Source: AP-15 sp963814865 (GTDB taxonomy: Bacteria > Pseudomonadota > Alphaproteobacteria > ATCC43930 > CGMCC-115725). From it: DNA of 64,000 nucleotides. The notes beneath the pieces were generated by a model that saw only the letters and a list, made by a program, of their open reading frames with translations, made no database searches and had not been told where the DNA came from. The translations under genes and the position numbers were made by a program. The DNA is taken from NCBI GenBank assembly GCA_963814865.1, contig CAWFEN010000010.1, positions 558,001 through 622,000 of the forward strand, written 5' to 3'. This document shows, one piece after another, positions 14,048-22,521 of this stretch (positions within the stretch are counted from its first letter, which is position 1; each line of letters starts with the position of its first letter).

Positions 14048-14419
14048 ATGACGATTGTCGCGGTCGTTCTGATCCTAGCGGTCTACTTTCTCCCGGCGAT
14101 CGTCGCGATCAACCGGTCGCACCCGAATGAAAAGGCGATCTTCGTTCTCAACCTGCTTTTGGGTTGGACGCTGATCGGTTGGGTGATTGCAATCGTCTGG
14201 GCATTCACGCAGCCGACGGCGCGGCCGTCGCTGACCGTCGTCGATGACGATGACGACGAAGATGAGCCGCGACCCGGCAAGCACGAGCGCCACCCATGCC
14301 CTTATTGCGCCGAGGCGATCCTGCCGGCGGCACGAATGTGCCGGTTCTGCGGCCACGATCTGCCGGCTGGCTGGGCGGCGGGCGCCGAAATCATGGACCT
14401 GCACCGCCGCGCCAGCTGA
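14048..14419 (+). CDS. Superinfection-immunity-like membrane protein fused to a zinc ribbon
   Basis: This is a 123-residue protein. Residues 1-55 contain two membrane helices with the pattern YFLPAIVAINRSHPNEKAIF and LNLLLGWTLIGWVIAIVWAF, the hallmark of the Imm_superinfect (superinfection immunity) family, named after phage Imm proteins that block DNA injection but widespread in bacteria with unproven roles. After an Asp/Glu tract (about residues 65-75), residues 85-110 form a CPYC-x12-CRFC zinc ribbon. It is therefore an inner-membrane protein with a small cytosolic zinc knuckle. Assignment to the family rests on the helix pattern; immunity function is not implied. A nested palindromic repeat follows it. 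Confidence 0.75.
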   Translation: MTIVAVVLILAVYFLPAIVAINRSHPNEKAIFVLNLLLGWTLIGWVIAIVWAFTQPTARPSLTVVDDDDDEDEPRPGKHERHPCPYCAEAILPAARMCRFCGHDLPAGWAAGAEIMDLHRRAS

Positions 14420-14492
14420 CCTGCCATAGTCAGCTCTGGCGCAGCTAGGTTGACCGCTGAACGCCCGATCCCTTGAGCGCGCCTTAAGAGTG

Positions 14493-14618
14493 TGATCCGA
14501 TCACCTGGAACCGTCATTCCCGCGAAAGCGGGAACCCAGAGGCGAGCGGCAGGGCGGTAGCCCTGGACCCCCGCTTTCGCGGGGGCGACGGGAGGAGCGG
14601 TTCGACCTGATCGGATCA
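14493..14618. repeat. Nested palindromic intergenic repeat (REP/BIME-like)
   Basis: The outer arms TGATCCGATCA (14493-14503) and TGATCGGATCA (14608-14618) are perfect 11-bp inverted repeats. Inside lie two hairpins, each self-complementary and complementary to the other: TTCCCGCGAAAGCGGGAA (14517-14534) and CCCCCGCTTTCGCGGGGG (14568-14585). The whole unit is about 126 bp in the 341-bp gap between 14419 and the tRNA. It resembles the mobile palindromic elements scattered in many alphaproteobacterial genomes. Confidence 0.75.
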
Positions 14619-14760
14619 TGCTCTAGGCTGGGCCAAATCGAAGGTCAGCGGCTCTAATCCCTCAAATTGGGTTTCGTTCCTCCATGCAGAGCCCGCCATC
14701 TCCCCACCCGCGGGGTGAGGGGCGACAGCGCGCTCGGCATTGGCTATCTTGGCCGCCGGC

Positions 14761-14837
14761 GGGCCCGTAGTTCAGCTGGTCAGAACACGCCGCTCATAAC
14801 GGTGTAGTCGCAGGTTCGAATCCTGCCGGGCCTACCA
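14761..14837 (+). tRNA. tRNA with CAU anticodon (Ile2 or elongator Met)
   Basis: The 77-nt cloverleaf is complete with encoded CCA: acceptor GGGCCCG/CGGGCCT, D stem GTTC/GAAC, anticodon stem CGCCG/CGGTG with loop CTCATAA, variable TAGTC, and T arm GCAGG-TTCGAAT-CCTGC. The anticodon is CAU. The acceptor bears C4-G69 and C5-G68, the pairs that in E. coli mark tRNA-Ile2 for lysidine modification by TilS, so Ile2 is at least as likely as elongator Met. It is not the initiator type, because the anticodon stem lacks three G-C pairs. G1 pairs with U72 as a wobble. Its 3' side abuts a region of pseudogenes and insertion sequences. Confidence 0.93.
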
Positions 14838-14896
14838 GATTCGCGCCGTTGGCAGCGACGGTCTTTTCGCGGCCGGCGGTGCTGCCGGGCCGGCGG

Positions 14897-15275
14897 TCAG
14901 GCAACGTAGAACAGGTCGGTGGCACTGATGGTCGGCGCGCCGCTCAGGTGCGCTGTCAGCACCGACGCGGCGCTGCCGTAGCCGCCGGGATCGTAGCTGA
15001 GGTTGCTGATGGCCGTGCTGTAGAGGAAGCGCTGCCCCTGGCGTGGTGGCCTTGCCGGCGGCGAGGAACACGCCCGGGCTGCCGGTAACCCAAGCCGTGC
15101 CGCTTCCTTCGGTATAGACGAGCCGATGGAAACGGCAGGAGGGTCGAGGCGTTGCCGCCGATGACCCTGACGTGTCGCCCGCCAAACCGGCGAAATTGGC
15201 CTCGGTCACGGTCAGGGCGTGAGTTCCGCCATTGCCGAGGCGAAAGAATTGAGAAGCCGAGACAGTCGGCGCCGA
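14897..15275 (-). pseudogene. Frameshifted C-terminal remnant of an RTX/cadherin-like secreted protein
   Basis: Reading the minus strand, one frame gives TVSASQFFRLGNGG followed by THALTVTEANFAGLAGDT. After a frame break another gives QRFLYSTAISNLSYDPGGYG, then SAASVLTAHLSGAPTISATD and a final LFYVA before the stop at 14897-14899. The latter is the common last domain of haemolysin-type calcium-binding proteins, where an 'L(S/F)D-DG-G-A' strand precedes a Gly-Ala-Pro-Thr and Asp-containing end. No complete frame links the parts, and there is no start, so this is a decayed fragment. The parent protein cannot be identified further. Confidence 0.5.
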
Positions 15276-15390
15276 TGATCGCTATCTGAGACCCAGATGT
15301 GCCGGGATCGCCCAGTCAGGCGGCTCGCAACGGCTGCGGCGTCTCCGATGCGGCAATCGGCGCCTGTGCAATGACTCCGCCGCAGCCGGC

Positions 15391-16029
15391 CGCTCGTGGT
15401 GCATCAGCACCGACCCGCAATTTGCCGCCAAAGCTGCCGATATTATCGGTCTCTACCTGACCCGCCGGAACAGGCGCTGGTCTTGAGCGTCGACGAGAGC
15501 CGACGATCCAGGCGCTGGAGCGGGCCAGGGGGTATGTCCTGACCAGCAGCGGCAAGGTTGTTCACGGCCTCAAAAGCACCTACGAACGGCATGGCACGGT
15601 CACCTCTTCGCCGCCCTCGAAGTGGCCACCGGCGTGATCCGGGAAAAAACCACGCAGACCAAGAAACGCCTCGATTTCCAGGCCTTCTGACCGACCTGGT
15701 GGCCGCCTACCCGCAGATCGGCAAATCCATGTCATCCTCGACAACCTCTCCACCGACAAGCGGAACGACGATTGGTTGGCGGCCCACCCCAATGTCACCT
15801 TTCACTTCACCCCGACCGCGGCAAGCTGGCTCAATCGGGTGGAAATCTGTTCGGTATCTTCAGCCGAAAGGCTCTGGCCGGGGCCAGCTTTGCCAGCATC
15901 GCCCAGCTGGTCCAGGCGATCGGCGACTTCACCGAAGCCTACAACCGCAACGCCACACCCTTTGTTTGGCGCAAGCGCGAGGTCAGGGGCGCCCAATTGC
16001 GCAATACTATCGTCAACCTTTGCAATTAG
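15391..16029 (+). pseudogene. IS630-family transposase, shattered by frameshifts
   Basis: Pieces of one IS630-type transposase can be followed through three frames: WCISTDPQFAAKAADIIGLY, then VLSVDE, then PTIQALERARGYVLTSSGKV, LKSTYERHGT, VILDNLS, NVTFHFTPTAASWLNRVEI, and a C terminus ending VRGAQLRNTIVNLCN at the stop 16027-16029. These include the DDE-type segments SVDE and LDN...SWLNRVE. At least five single-base losses are inferred, for example in GACGAGAGCCG where the family has GAGAAGCC, and in ATCTGTTCGG where a G is missing. The N-terminal third is absent. The element is dead, and its 3' end lies four bases before the IS1380 insertion. Confidence 0.75.
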
Positions 16030-16032
16030 ACA

Positions 16033-17669
16033 CTAGCCCGATCTATGCACCGAGAAAATACCTTGGCTTTGCGTATATCAAGGGGAACTCGGTTTGGTTG
16101 AAGTTGCGGAACCGGGGCGAGTGGGCCGGTTCCCGCATCGGCGGGTTGGATGGTGTGGATCGGGTAGGCGCTGGAGTTGCCGAAAGGGGTGGCGTTGGCG
16201 GGGCACGCTGCCCCGCGTTTCAGGTGACCAGGCGCGGCAGGCGGTCCAGGAGCATGGCGAAGATCGCCTGATCGGGGGCGCTCGACGGCAGATGGATCTG
16301 GATCTGGGTTTTCAGCTCGACAACGCGGGCGGCAAGTTTCACCAGGCGCAGCCGCAGGGTGTCGAACTGCATCAGGCGCCAGGAAGAGCGCGCCGGCATC
16401 GCCCGGCGCAGCGACCACATGAGCCAATAGGCGCCGGCGTGGAGGAAGAGGCGGAACTGGTTGGCGCCGGCCTCGTGGCAGGAAGTGCGGTCGGCGGCGA
16501 GGTGGTTCTTCCACGCCTTGATGTGGTTCTCGGCCTGGCCGCGGGCGCAGTAGAGCCCCTGGTAGAGCTGCTTGGCGCGCCCGCCTTCGAGATTGGTGAC
16601 GATATAGCGCGTATCGGTTCCCTCGGGTCCGGCTTCGACCCGCGCGATGATGCGCTCGACCCGCTGCCAGCTCTGCGCGGCGTCGTAGAATTGCGAGAAG
16701 CGCCGAACCTTGCCGCGCGCGGGCGCCGCCTTGAAGCGCTCGGCGGTGCTCTTCTCCAGCGCCGCGACATGGCGGGCGAGCGCCGCGTTGGGAGCCAGGC
16801 CGAGGATCCAATCGACCCGGTTCTGCCGGCACCAATCGAGCACCTCGGGTGCGGTGTAGTGGCTGTCGGCCCGCAGCAGGATCGCGACCTTCGGCCAGTT
16901 GGCGCGGAGGGCGCCGACGAGGCGGCGCAGAAAGGCGCGGATCTCCACCCCGCTCGGCCGCTTGCCCGGTCGCAGCAGCGCGGTGACGAAACGCCCCTCG
17001 CCGTCGAACACGACGATCGGCTGAAAGCCGTAATCATCGTAATGGGCGTTGAACAGGCGCAATTGCTGGCCGCCGTGCACGCGGTCGAAGGTATCGTCGA
17101 TGTCGAGCACGATGCGCTTGGGCACCTGCCGGAACGAGGCGCAGTACTGCTCGACGAGCGCCCGGCCGAGGCGCAACAGCGCCCGCGTGTCGGGCAGGTT
17201 CTCCAGCCGCGAGATCGTCGATTGCGAGCACAACTCCGCACCCCCGGGCAAGCGGTCGAGCGCCAGCTTGAACATCGGGTCGGCGCGCAGCGAATCGGCG
17301 TCGTTGCCGTCCTCGTAGCCGGCGGCGATCATCAGCATCCGGAAACGGATGATCTCCGCCAGACGGTGCACGACGCGCTCCGGCGCCCGCGGGTCCCCGA
17401 GACAGGCGGCCAAACGCTCGGCCAGCCCGAGCCGGCGCTCGATCTCGCGCAACGGCAGCAGCCCGCCTTCCGAGGACAGCCGGCCGCCGTCAAAGCGAGC
17501 CACCACCGCCTTGCCGGCAACCGGTGACAGGCCGGGGAGAAAGGGCGTAGGATCAACCATGGCGGGTGTCGCCTCCGGAGATCGGCAGGTTCAGTCTCAA
17601 CAACCGAATCCTACGCCCGATCAACGGCTTGCGCTACACCCGCCAGTCCTCATGCATAATCCGGGCTAG
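16033..17669. mobile_element. IS1380-family insertion sequence
   Basis: The element carries one transposase gene (16220-17560, minus). Imperfect inverted ends are visible: CTAGCCCGATCTATGCA at 16033-16049 and, on the other strand, CTAGCCCGGATTATGCA at 17653-17669. The palindromic CTAG at both outer edges could be part of the inverted repeat or a 4-bp target duplication; IS1380 elements make short duplications, so the latter is plausible. The left edge abuts the dead IS630 remnant, and the right edge coincides with the stop codon of manC. Structure and frame are intact, so the element may be active. Confidence 0.8.
16220..17560 (-). CDS. IS1380-family transposase
   Basis: This is a 446-residue protein with the layout of IS1380 DDE transposases. 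The N terminus has FDGGRLSSEGGLLPLREIER. The first catalytic Asp is in VLDIDDTFDRVHGGQQL, the second in ILLRADSHY, and the Glu in the C-terminal segment with GQAENHIKAWKNHLAADRTS. Length and continuity suggest a functional enzyme that catalyses cut-and-paste transposition. It starts with ATG at 17560, about 90 bp inside the right end of the element. The protein has no visible truncation, in contrast with the neighbouring IS630 remnant. Confidence 0.95.
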   Translation of the reverse strand: MVDPTPFLPGLSPVAGKAVVARFDGGRLSSEGGLLPLREIERRLGLAERLAACLGDPRAPERVVHRLAEIIRFRMLMIAAGYEDGNDADSLRADPMFKLALDRLPGGAELCSQSTISRLENLPDTRALLRLGRALVEQYCASFRQVPKRIVLDIDDTFDRVHGGQQLRLFNAHYDDYGFQPIVVFDGEGRFVTALLRPGKRPSGVEIRAFLRRLVGALRANWPKVAILLRADSHYTAPEVLDWCRQNRVDWILGLAPNAALARHVAALEKSTAERFKAAPARGKVRRFSQFYDAAQSWQRVERIIARVEAGPEGTDTRYIVTNLEGGRAKQLYQGLYCARGQAENHIKAWKNHLAADRTSCHEAGANQFRLFLHAGAYWLMWSLRRAMPARSSWRLMQFDTLRLRLVKLAARVVELKTQIQIHLPSSAPDQAIFAMLLDRLPRLVT

Positions 17670-19087
17670 CTCCTGCCGTAGCTGTCCTCGAGGCGGACGA
17701 TGTCGTCTTCGCCGAGATAGCTGCCCGACTGCACCTCGATCAGGTGCAGCGGGATCTTGCCCGGATTTTCGAGGCGATGCGCGGTGCCGAGCGGTATGTA
17801 GGTCGATTGGTCCTCGGTCAGGATGGTTTCTTCGTTGCCGCGGCGGACCTTGGCGGTGCCCTGGACGACGATCCAATGCTCGGCGCGATGATGATGCATC
17901 TGCAGCGACAGCCTGCCGCCGGGCTTGACCATGATGTGCTTGACCTGCACGCGATGCCCGTGGTGCAGCGACCGGTAGGTGCCCCACGGGCGATGCACGG
18001 TCGGCAGCGCGTCGGCTTCCTCGCGGCCCTCCCTGACCAGCCGGGCGACGAGCTGCCTTACGTCCTGCGTGCGGTTGCGCGGCGCCACCATCACCGCGTC
18101 GCCGGTCGCGACGACGACCAGATCGGCAACGCCGATCGCAGCGACGAGCCCAGCCTCGGACCGCAGATAGCAATTGCTCGTGTCTTCGGCGATGACGTTC
18201 CCCTCGATCGAATTGCCGGACGCGTCCTTGGCGCCGATTTCCCACAGCGCGTCCCACGAGCCGACATCGCTCCATCCCATGCCGACCGGAACGACCGCGG
18301 CGCGGTCGGTATGCTCCATCACCGCATAGTCGATCGAGTCGGCCGCGCAGGACGCAAACGCCTCCTTGCCGAGGCGGGTGAAATCGTCGTCGCGGCGCAT
18401 CTCGGCCACCGCCCGGCGGCAGGCGGCGACCATGTCGGGCCGCAGCCGCTCCAGCTCCTTGAGATAGAGCCGCGCCGGGAACAGAAAGATCCCGCTGTTC
18501 CAGAAATGCTCGCCCGAGGCGAGATAGGCTTGCGCCTCGGCCGGGCCGGGCTTTTCGACAAACCCGGCAAGCGCAAAGACGCCTTCGGCCCCATCGAACT
18601 CCCGGCCGCGGCGGATATAGCCGTAGCCGGTTTCGGCGCGCTCCGGCGTGATGCCGAAGGTGACGAGCGCGCCGCTGCGGGCGGCCATTGCGGCGCGCTC
18701 GATCGCCGCGGTAAAGGCGGCGGCATTGCCGATGGTGTGGTCGGAGGGCAGCAGCAGCAGCAGCGGATCGGGCTCGGCCTCGCCCTCGGTCAGCGTCAGC
18801 GCGGCGGCGCAGGCGGCCGGCGCGGTGTTGCGGCCGACCGGTTCCAGCAGCAGCGCGCGCGGCGCGACGGCGATCTCGCGCAGCTGCTCGGCGATGATGA
18901 AGCGGTGCTCCTCATTGGCGACGATGAGCGGCGCGGCAAAGCGCTGCGTGTCGGCGACCCGCCGGACCGTCTGCTGCAGCAGGCTGTCGCGGCCGAGCAA
19001 GGGCAGCAGCTGCTTCGGATAGAGTGACCGCGACATCGGCCATAGCCGGGTGCCCGAGCCGCCGGACAGAATGACCGGGTAAATCAT
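17666..19087 (-). CDS. manC: Mannose-1-phosphate guanylyltransferase / mannose-6-phosphate isomerase
   Basis: From ATG 19087 the product is 473 residues. It begins MIYPVILSGGSGTRLWPMSR, the nucleotidyltransferase signature, with SLYPKQLLPL just after. PSDHTIGN near residue 110 and EPVGRNTAPA are typical of GDP-mannose pyrophosphorylases. The last 120 residues are a cupin fold (VKPGGRLSLQMHHHRAEHW) that carries the phosphomannose isomerase activity in bifunctional AlgA/ManC proteins. The product GDP-mannose feeds exopolysaccharide or LPS sugars. A longer frame reaches 19141, but the internal ATG has AAGGA upstream and matches the family start. The stop codon TAG falls within the CTAG at the edge of the IS1380 element, so the insertion lies exactly at the 3' end. 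No other polysaccharide genes are adjacent. Confidence 0.95.
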   Translation of the reverse strand: MIYPVILSGGSGTRLWPMSRSLYPKQLLPLLGRDSLLQQTVRRVADTQRFAAPLIVANEEHRFIIAEQLREIAVAPRALLLEPVGRNTAPAACAAALTLTEGEAEPDPLLLLLPSDHTIGNAAAFTAAIERAAMAARSGALVTFGITPERAETGYGYIRRGREFDGAEGVFALAGFVEKPGPAEAQAYLASGEHFWNSGIFLFPARLYLKELERLRPDMVAACRRAVAEMRRDDDFTRLGKEAFASCAADSIDYAVMEHTDRAAVVPVGMGWSDVGSWDALWEIGAKDASGNSIEGNVIAEDTSNCYLRSEAGLVAAIGVADLVVVATGDAVMVAPRNRTQDVRQLVARLVREGREEADALPTVHRPWGTYRSLHHGHRVQVKHIMVKPGGRLSLQMHHHRAEHWIVVQGTAKVRRGNEETILTEDQSTYIPLGTAHRLENPGKIPLHLIEVQSGSYLGEDDIVRLEDSYGRS

Positions 19088-19255
19088 CCGTCGATCCTTG
19101 CAGCCCGCGGCGGTGTCGGCGACCGCGCGGCGTTGCGTCAAGATACACTGTTTTGCGCCGGCGCAAAACCCGCCGCGGCGGATCAGGGCGCTTTCGCCCG
19201 GCGAAGCGAGGCGCTAGATCTCGGCCCGGGCGCGACGAATTTCGCGGAGCGGGCG

Positions 19256-19897
19256 ATGATCGATCTCTACACCTGGCCGACACCGAACGGGCATAAGGCG
19301 TCGATCATGCTTGAGGAATTGGGCATGATCGAGGAAGCGCGCCTCGATTATCGCGTGCACCCGGTCGATATCGGCAATGGCGAGCAGTTCGCGCCCGACT
19401 ACGTCGCGATCAACCCCAACGGCAAGATCCCGACGATCATCGACCGGGACGGGCCGGGCGGCGGTCCGTTCGCGGTCTTCGAGTCGGGCGCCATTCTGAT
19501 CTATCTGGCCGAGAAGACCGGGCGATTTTTGTCTGGCGACGCGCGCGGCCGGTCGCAGGCAATTCAATGGCTGATGTTCCAGATCGGCGGGGTCGGGCCG
19601 ATGTTCGGCCAGGCGCACCATTTCCGCCGCTTTGCGCCGCAGCCGCTGCCCTATGCGATCGAGCGTTACACGACGGAGGCGGCGCGGCTTTACGGCGTGC
19701 TCGACCGCCGTCTCGGCCAGAGCGAGTTCCTGGCCGAAAGCGGCTATTCGATCGCCGACATGGCGGCCTATCCCTGGGTCGCCCGTCATGATTGGCAAGG
19801 GGCGGCGCTCGAGGCCTACCCGAATGTGCGCCGCTGGTTCGAGGCGGTGGGCCGACGCCCGGCGGTGCAACAGGGAATGCTGGTGCCGCGTCTCTAG
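19256..19897 (+). CDS. Glutathione S-transferase, nu-class/YfcG-like
   Basis: From ATG 19256 the product is 213 residues. The N-terminal thioredoxin-fold domain starts MIDLYTWPTPNGHKASIMLE, with the TPNGxK motif of YfcG/YghU disulfide-bond reductase-type GSTs. INPNGKIPTIID supplies the cis-proline loop that binds glutathione, and VFESGAILIYLAEK holds the Glu-Ser pair for the gamma-glutamyl group. The all-helical C-terminal domain ends VRRWFEAVGRRPAVQQGM. It is probably a cytosolic glutathione-dependent reductase. GCGGAG precedes the ATG. The frame extends upstream to 19133, but without family similarity. It converges with the prepilin peptidase. Confidence 0.9.
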   Translation: MIDLYTWPTPNGHKASIMLEELGMIEEARLDYRVHPVDIGNGEQFAPDYVAINPNGKIPTIIDRDGPGGGPFAVFESGAILIYLAEKTGRFLSGDARGRSQAIQWLMFQIGGVGPMFGQAHHFRRFAPQPLPYAIERYTTEAARLYGVLDRRLGQSEFLAESGYSIADMAAYPWVARHDWQGAALEAYPNVRRWFEAVGRRPAVQQGMLVPRL

Positions 19898-19903
19898 CCG
19901 CGC

Positions 19904-20674
19904 CTATCGCGCCAACAGCCACAGCGCCCAGGTGGCGAGCGCCAGAAAGGGACCGAACGGCAACGCCGACCGGGCGCCGAGCCGCTTGCCGGCGAGGCGC
20001 AGGCACAGGGCGGCAAAAAGCGCCGCGAGCGCGGCGATCAGCACGATTTGCGGCAGTGCCGCCGCCCCGAGCCAGGCGCCTGAGGCGGCGAGCAGCTTGG
20101 CGTCGCCCCGGCCCATCCCTTCGCGGGCGCGCAGCCGGCGATAGATTTCCGCGACCAGGCGCAAGGCGAGATAGCCGAGCGCCGCCCCGAGGGCGCGTCC
20201 CGTCAGCATCTGCGGATCGAGCCAAAAGGCGGCGGCGAGCCCGGCGAGGACGAGCGGCAGGGTCAGCACGTCGGGCAGCAGCCAACAACGCAAATCGATC
20301 CAGCCAAGTGCCAGCAGCCACCAGCCGAGCAGGCAATCGAGCCAGGCTCCATCGCCGCCGTCGAGGGCGATGGCGACCAGCGCGACACCAAAGGCGGCGA
20401 GCTCGACACCAGGATAAAACCAGCCGAGCGGATGCCCGCAATACCGGCACCGGCCACGGGCGGCGAGCCAGCTATAGAGCGGCACGAGGTCGCGCGCCGT
20501 CAACGCGGTGCCGCACCACTCGCAGTGCGACCGAGCCAGGGCGATCGGGCGTCCGTCCGGCAGGCGCCGGACGAGGACGCCGACAAAGCTGCCGACGACA
20601 GGTGAGGCGATCAGCGCGCTCCACGCGGCGCCGCCGGGACTGGCCATCATTTCGACCAATTCTGCCCCGAACAT
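19904..20674 (-). CDS. gspO: Type II secretion prepilin peptidase / N-methyltransferase (A24 family)
   Basis: This is a 256-residue polytopic membrane protein. Near the N terminus are two CxxC pairs (CEWCG and CRYCG, about residues 51-80) of the methyltransferase domain. The peptidase aspartates sit in GWIDLRCWLLPDVLTLPL and GMGRGDAKLLAASGAWLG, matching the A24 GxGD active site. It cleaves the short leaders from GspG-K pseudopilins before the conserved Phe and methylates the new N terminus. It is divergent from gspE across 83 bp, so it belongs to the secretion locus but has its own transcript. Confidence 0.95.
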   Translation of the reverse strand: MFGAELVEMMASPGGAAWSALIASPVVGSFVGVLVRRLPDGRPIALARSHCEWCGTALTARDLVPLYSWLAARGRCRYCGHPLGWFYPGVELAAFGVALVAIALDGGDGAWLDCLLGWWLLALGWIDLRCWLLPDVLTLPLVLAGLAAAFWLDPQMLTGRALGAALGYLALRLVAEIYRRLRAREGMGRGDAKLLAASGAWLGAAALPQIVLIAALAALFAALCLRLAGKRLGARSALPFGPFLALATWALWLLAR

Positions 20675-20757
20675 CTGCTCCCGCTCCCGCCGTTAATCGA
20701 TTATTCTGCCCGCGGGCGCCATCCTTGGACCGCCGCCCGCGAGGACAAGTCGCCGCC

Positions 20758-22488
20758 ATGACTTTCGAGCCCGCGCTTTCGCCAACCGCTGTGGACGCCG
20801 ACGAGGCGCTGGCGCGGCTCGGTCCGGCGCTGATCGAGGGCGGTGTCGTCGACCAGCGCACCCTCGACCGTGCGCGCCGCGTCGCGGTCGAGACCGGCGG
20901 CCGGCTCGACCGGGTGCTGACCCAGCTCGGCATGGTCAGCGAGCGCGGCCTCGCCGAAGCCTTGGCGGAGCTGATCGCGGCGCCGCTCGCCACGGCGGCA
21001 GACTATCCCGACACCCCGCTCTTCGTCGACCGGCTGCAGGCCAAGTTTTTGCGCCGCGCGCACGCGCTGCCGATCGCCGCCGGCGAAGACCGGGCGACCC
21101 TCGCCATGGCCGACCCGCTCGACGTCTTTACCCGCAACGCGGTGGCGGCGGCGATCGGCCGCCCGGTCGCGGTCGCGGTCGCGGTCCCGATCGAGCTCGA
21201 AGCCGCCATCGACCGGCTCTATTCCGAAGCGGGAGACGCCGAAGCGGGACTGGACGAGATCGTCGCCGATGCCGAGCCGGCCGAAGAGGATGCCGAGCGG
21301 CTCAAAGACCTTGCCAGCGAAGCGCCGGTGATCCGCCTCGTCAACCAGCTGATCGCGCGCGCGGTCGAAACCCATGCCTCGGATGTCCACCTCGAGCCGT
21401 TCCCGGACCGGATGCGGGTGCGCTATCGCTATGACGGCGTGCTGCACGAGGCCGAACCGCCGCCGCCGCGGCTCCAGGCCGCGGTAATTTCGCGCATCAA
21501 GATCATGGCACGCCTCGACATCGCCGAGCGCCGGCTGCCGCAGGACGGCCGCATCAAGCTGACCGTGCGCGGCCACGAAATCGATTTCCGGGTGTCGACG
21601 GTGCCGGCCCTTTACGGCGAGACCGTCGTGCTGCGCGTGCTCGACCGCACCGCCGTCGAGTTCGATTATCAGAAGCTCGGTCTGCCGCAGGACATCCGCA
21701 ACGGCGTCGAACGCGCGCTCGACCTGCCGAACGGGATGATGCTGGTCACCGGACCGACCGGCAGCGGCAAGACGACGACGCTCTATACCGGTCTTTTGAA
21801 GCTTAACACGGTCGCACGCAAGATCGTGACTGTCGAGGACCCGATCGAATACCAGCTGACCGGCATCAACCAGATCCAGGTCAAGCCGCAGATCGGGCTC
21901 AATTTCGCCAGCCTGCTGCGCTCGATCCTGCGGCAGGATCCCGATGTCATCATGATCGGCGAGATCCGCGATCTCGAGACCGCCCAGATCGCCGTGCAGG
22001 CGGCGCTGACCGGGCACCTCGTGCTGTCGACGCTGCACACCAACGGAGCGGCGGCGACGGTGACGCGGCTGCGCGACATGGGGCTCGAGGATTATCTGCT
22101 GACCGCGACCTTGAAGGCGGTGCTGGCGCAGCGCCTGGTGCGCCGGCTGTGCCCGGCCTGCAAGGTCGCGGCGCCGGCGCCGGCGCCGCTGATCGAACGG
22201 TTCGGTCTCGAACGGCTGGCGGCGGGGCGCGAGATCGTGCTGCATCACCCGGCCGGCTGCCCCGAATGCCGCGGCACCGGCTATCGCGGACGCCGCGCGA
22301 TCGCTGAACTCCTGGTGCCGAGCCGGACGATCGATCGTCTGATCTTCGAGGGTGCCGAGGCCACCGCGATCGAGCGCGCGGCGGTCGAAGGCGGGATGCG
22401 CCCGATCTTCGACAGCGGGCTGATCGCCGTGCTCGACGGCGACACCACGATAGAGGAGGTCGTGCGCTGCCTGCAAACCGACGCGTGA
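20758..22488 (+). CDS. gspE: Type II secretion ATPase GspE
   Basis: From ATG 20758 the product is 576 residues. An N-terminal MshEN/T2SSE-N domain occupies about 20-150. The ATPase core has Walker A GPTGSGKTTTLY, the Asp/His box VTVEDPIEYQL, Walker B IMIGEIRDLETAQ and the AlgoHis STLHTNGAAA. A zinc tetracysteine (CPACK...CPECRGTGYRGR) lies near 455-500. It powers pseudopilus assembly from the cytoplasmic side of the inner membrane. The upstream part of the open frame (back to 19792) is not coding: it runs antisense over the prepilin peptidase. It begins the plus-strand gsp operon. Confidence 0.96.
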   Translation: MTFEPALSPTAVDADEALARLGPALIEGGVVDQRTLDRARRVAVETGGRLDRVLTQLGMVSERGLAEALAELIAAPLATAADYPDTPLFVDRLQAKFLRRAHALPIAAGEDRATLAMADPLDVFTRNAVAAAIGRPVAVAVAVPIELEAAIDRLYSEAGDAEAGLDEIVADAEPAEEDAERLKDLASEAPVIRLVNQLIARAVETHASDVHLEPFPDRMRVRYRYDGVLHEAEPPPPRLQAAVISRIKIMARLDIAERRLPQDGRIKLTVRGHEIDFRVSTVPALYGETVVLRVLDRTAVEFDYQKLGLPQDIRNGVERALDLPNGMMLVTGPTGSGKTTTLYTGLLKLNTVARKIVTVEDPIEYQLTGINQIQVKPQIGLNFASLLRSILRQDPDVIMIGEIRDLETAQIAVQAALTGHLVLSTLHTNGAAATVTRLRDMGLEDYLLTATLKAVLAQRLVRRLCPACKVAAPAPAPLIERFGLERLAAGREIVLHHPAGCPECRGTGYRGRRAIAELLVPSRTIDRLIFEGAEATAIERAAVEGGMRPIFDSGLIAVLDGDTTIEEVVRCLQTDA

Positions 22489-22521
22489 GCCGCCGCCGCA
22501 GCGCTGCGACGAGGGGTTGAA

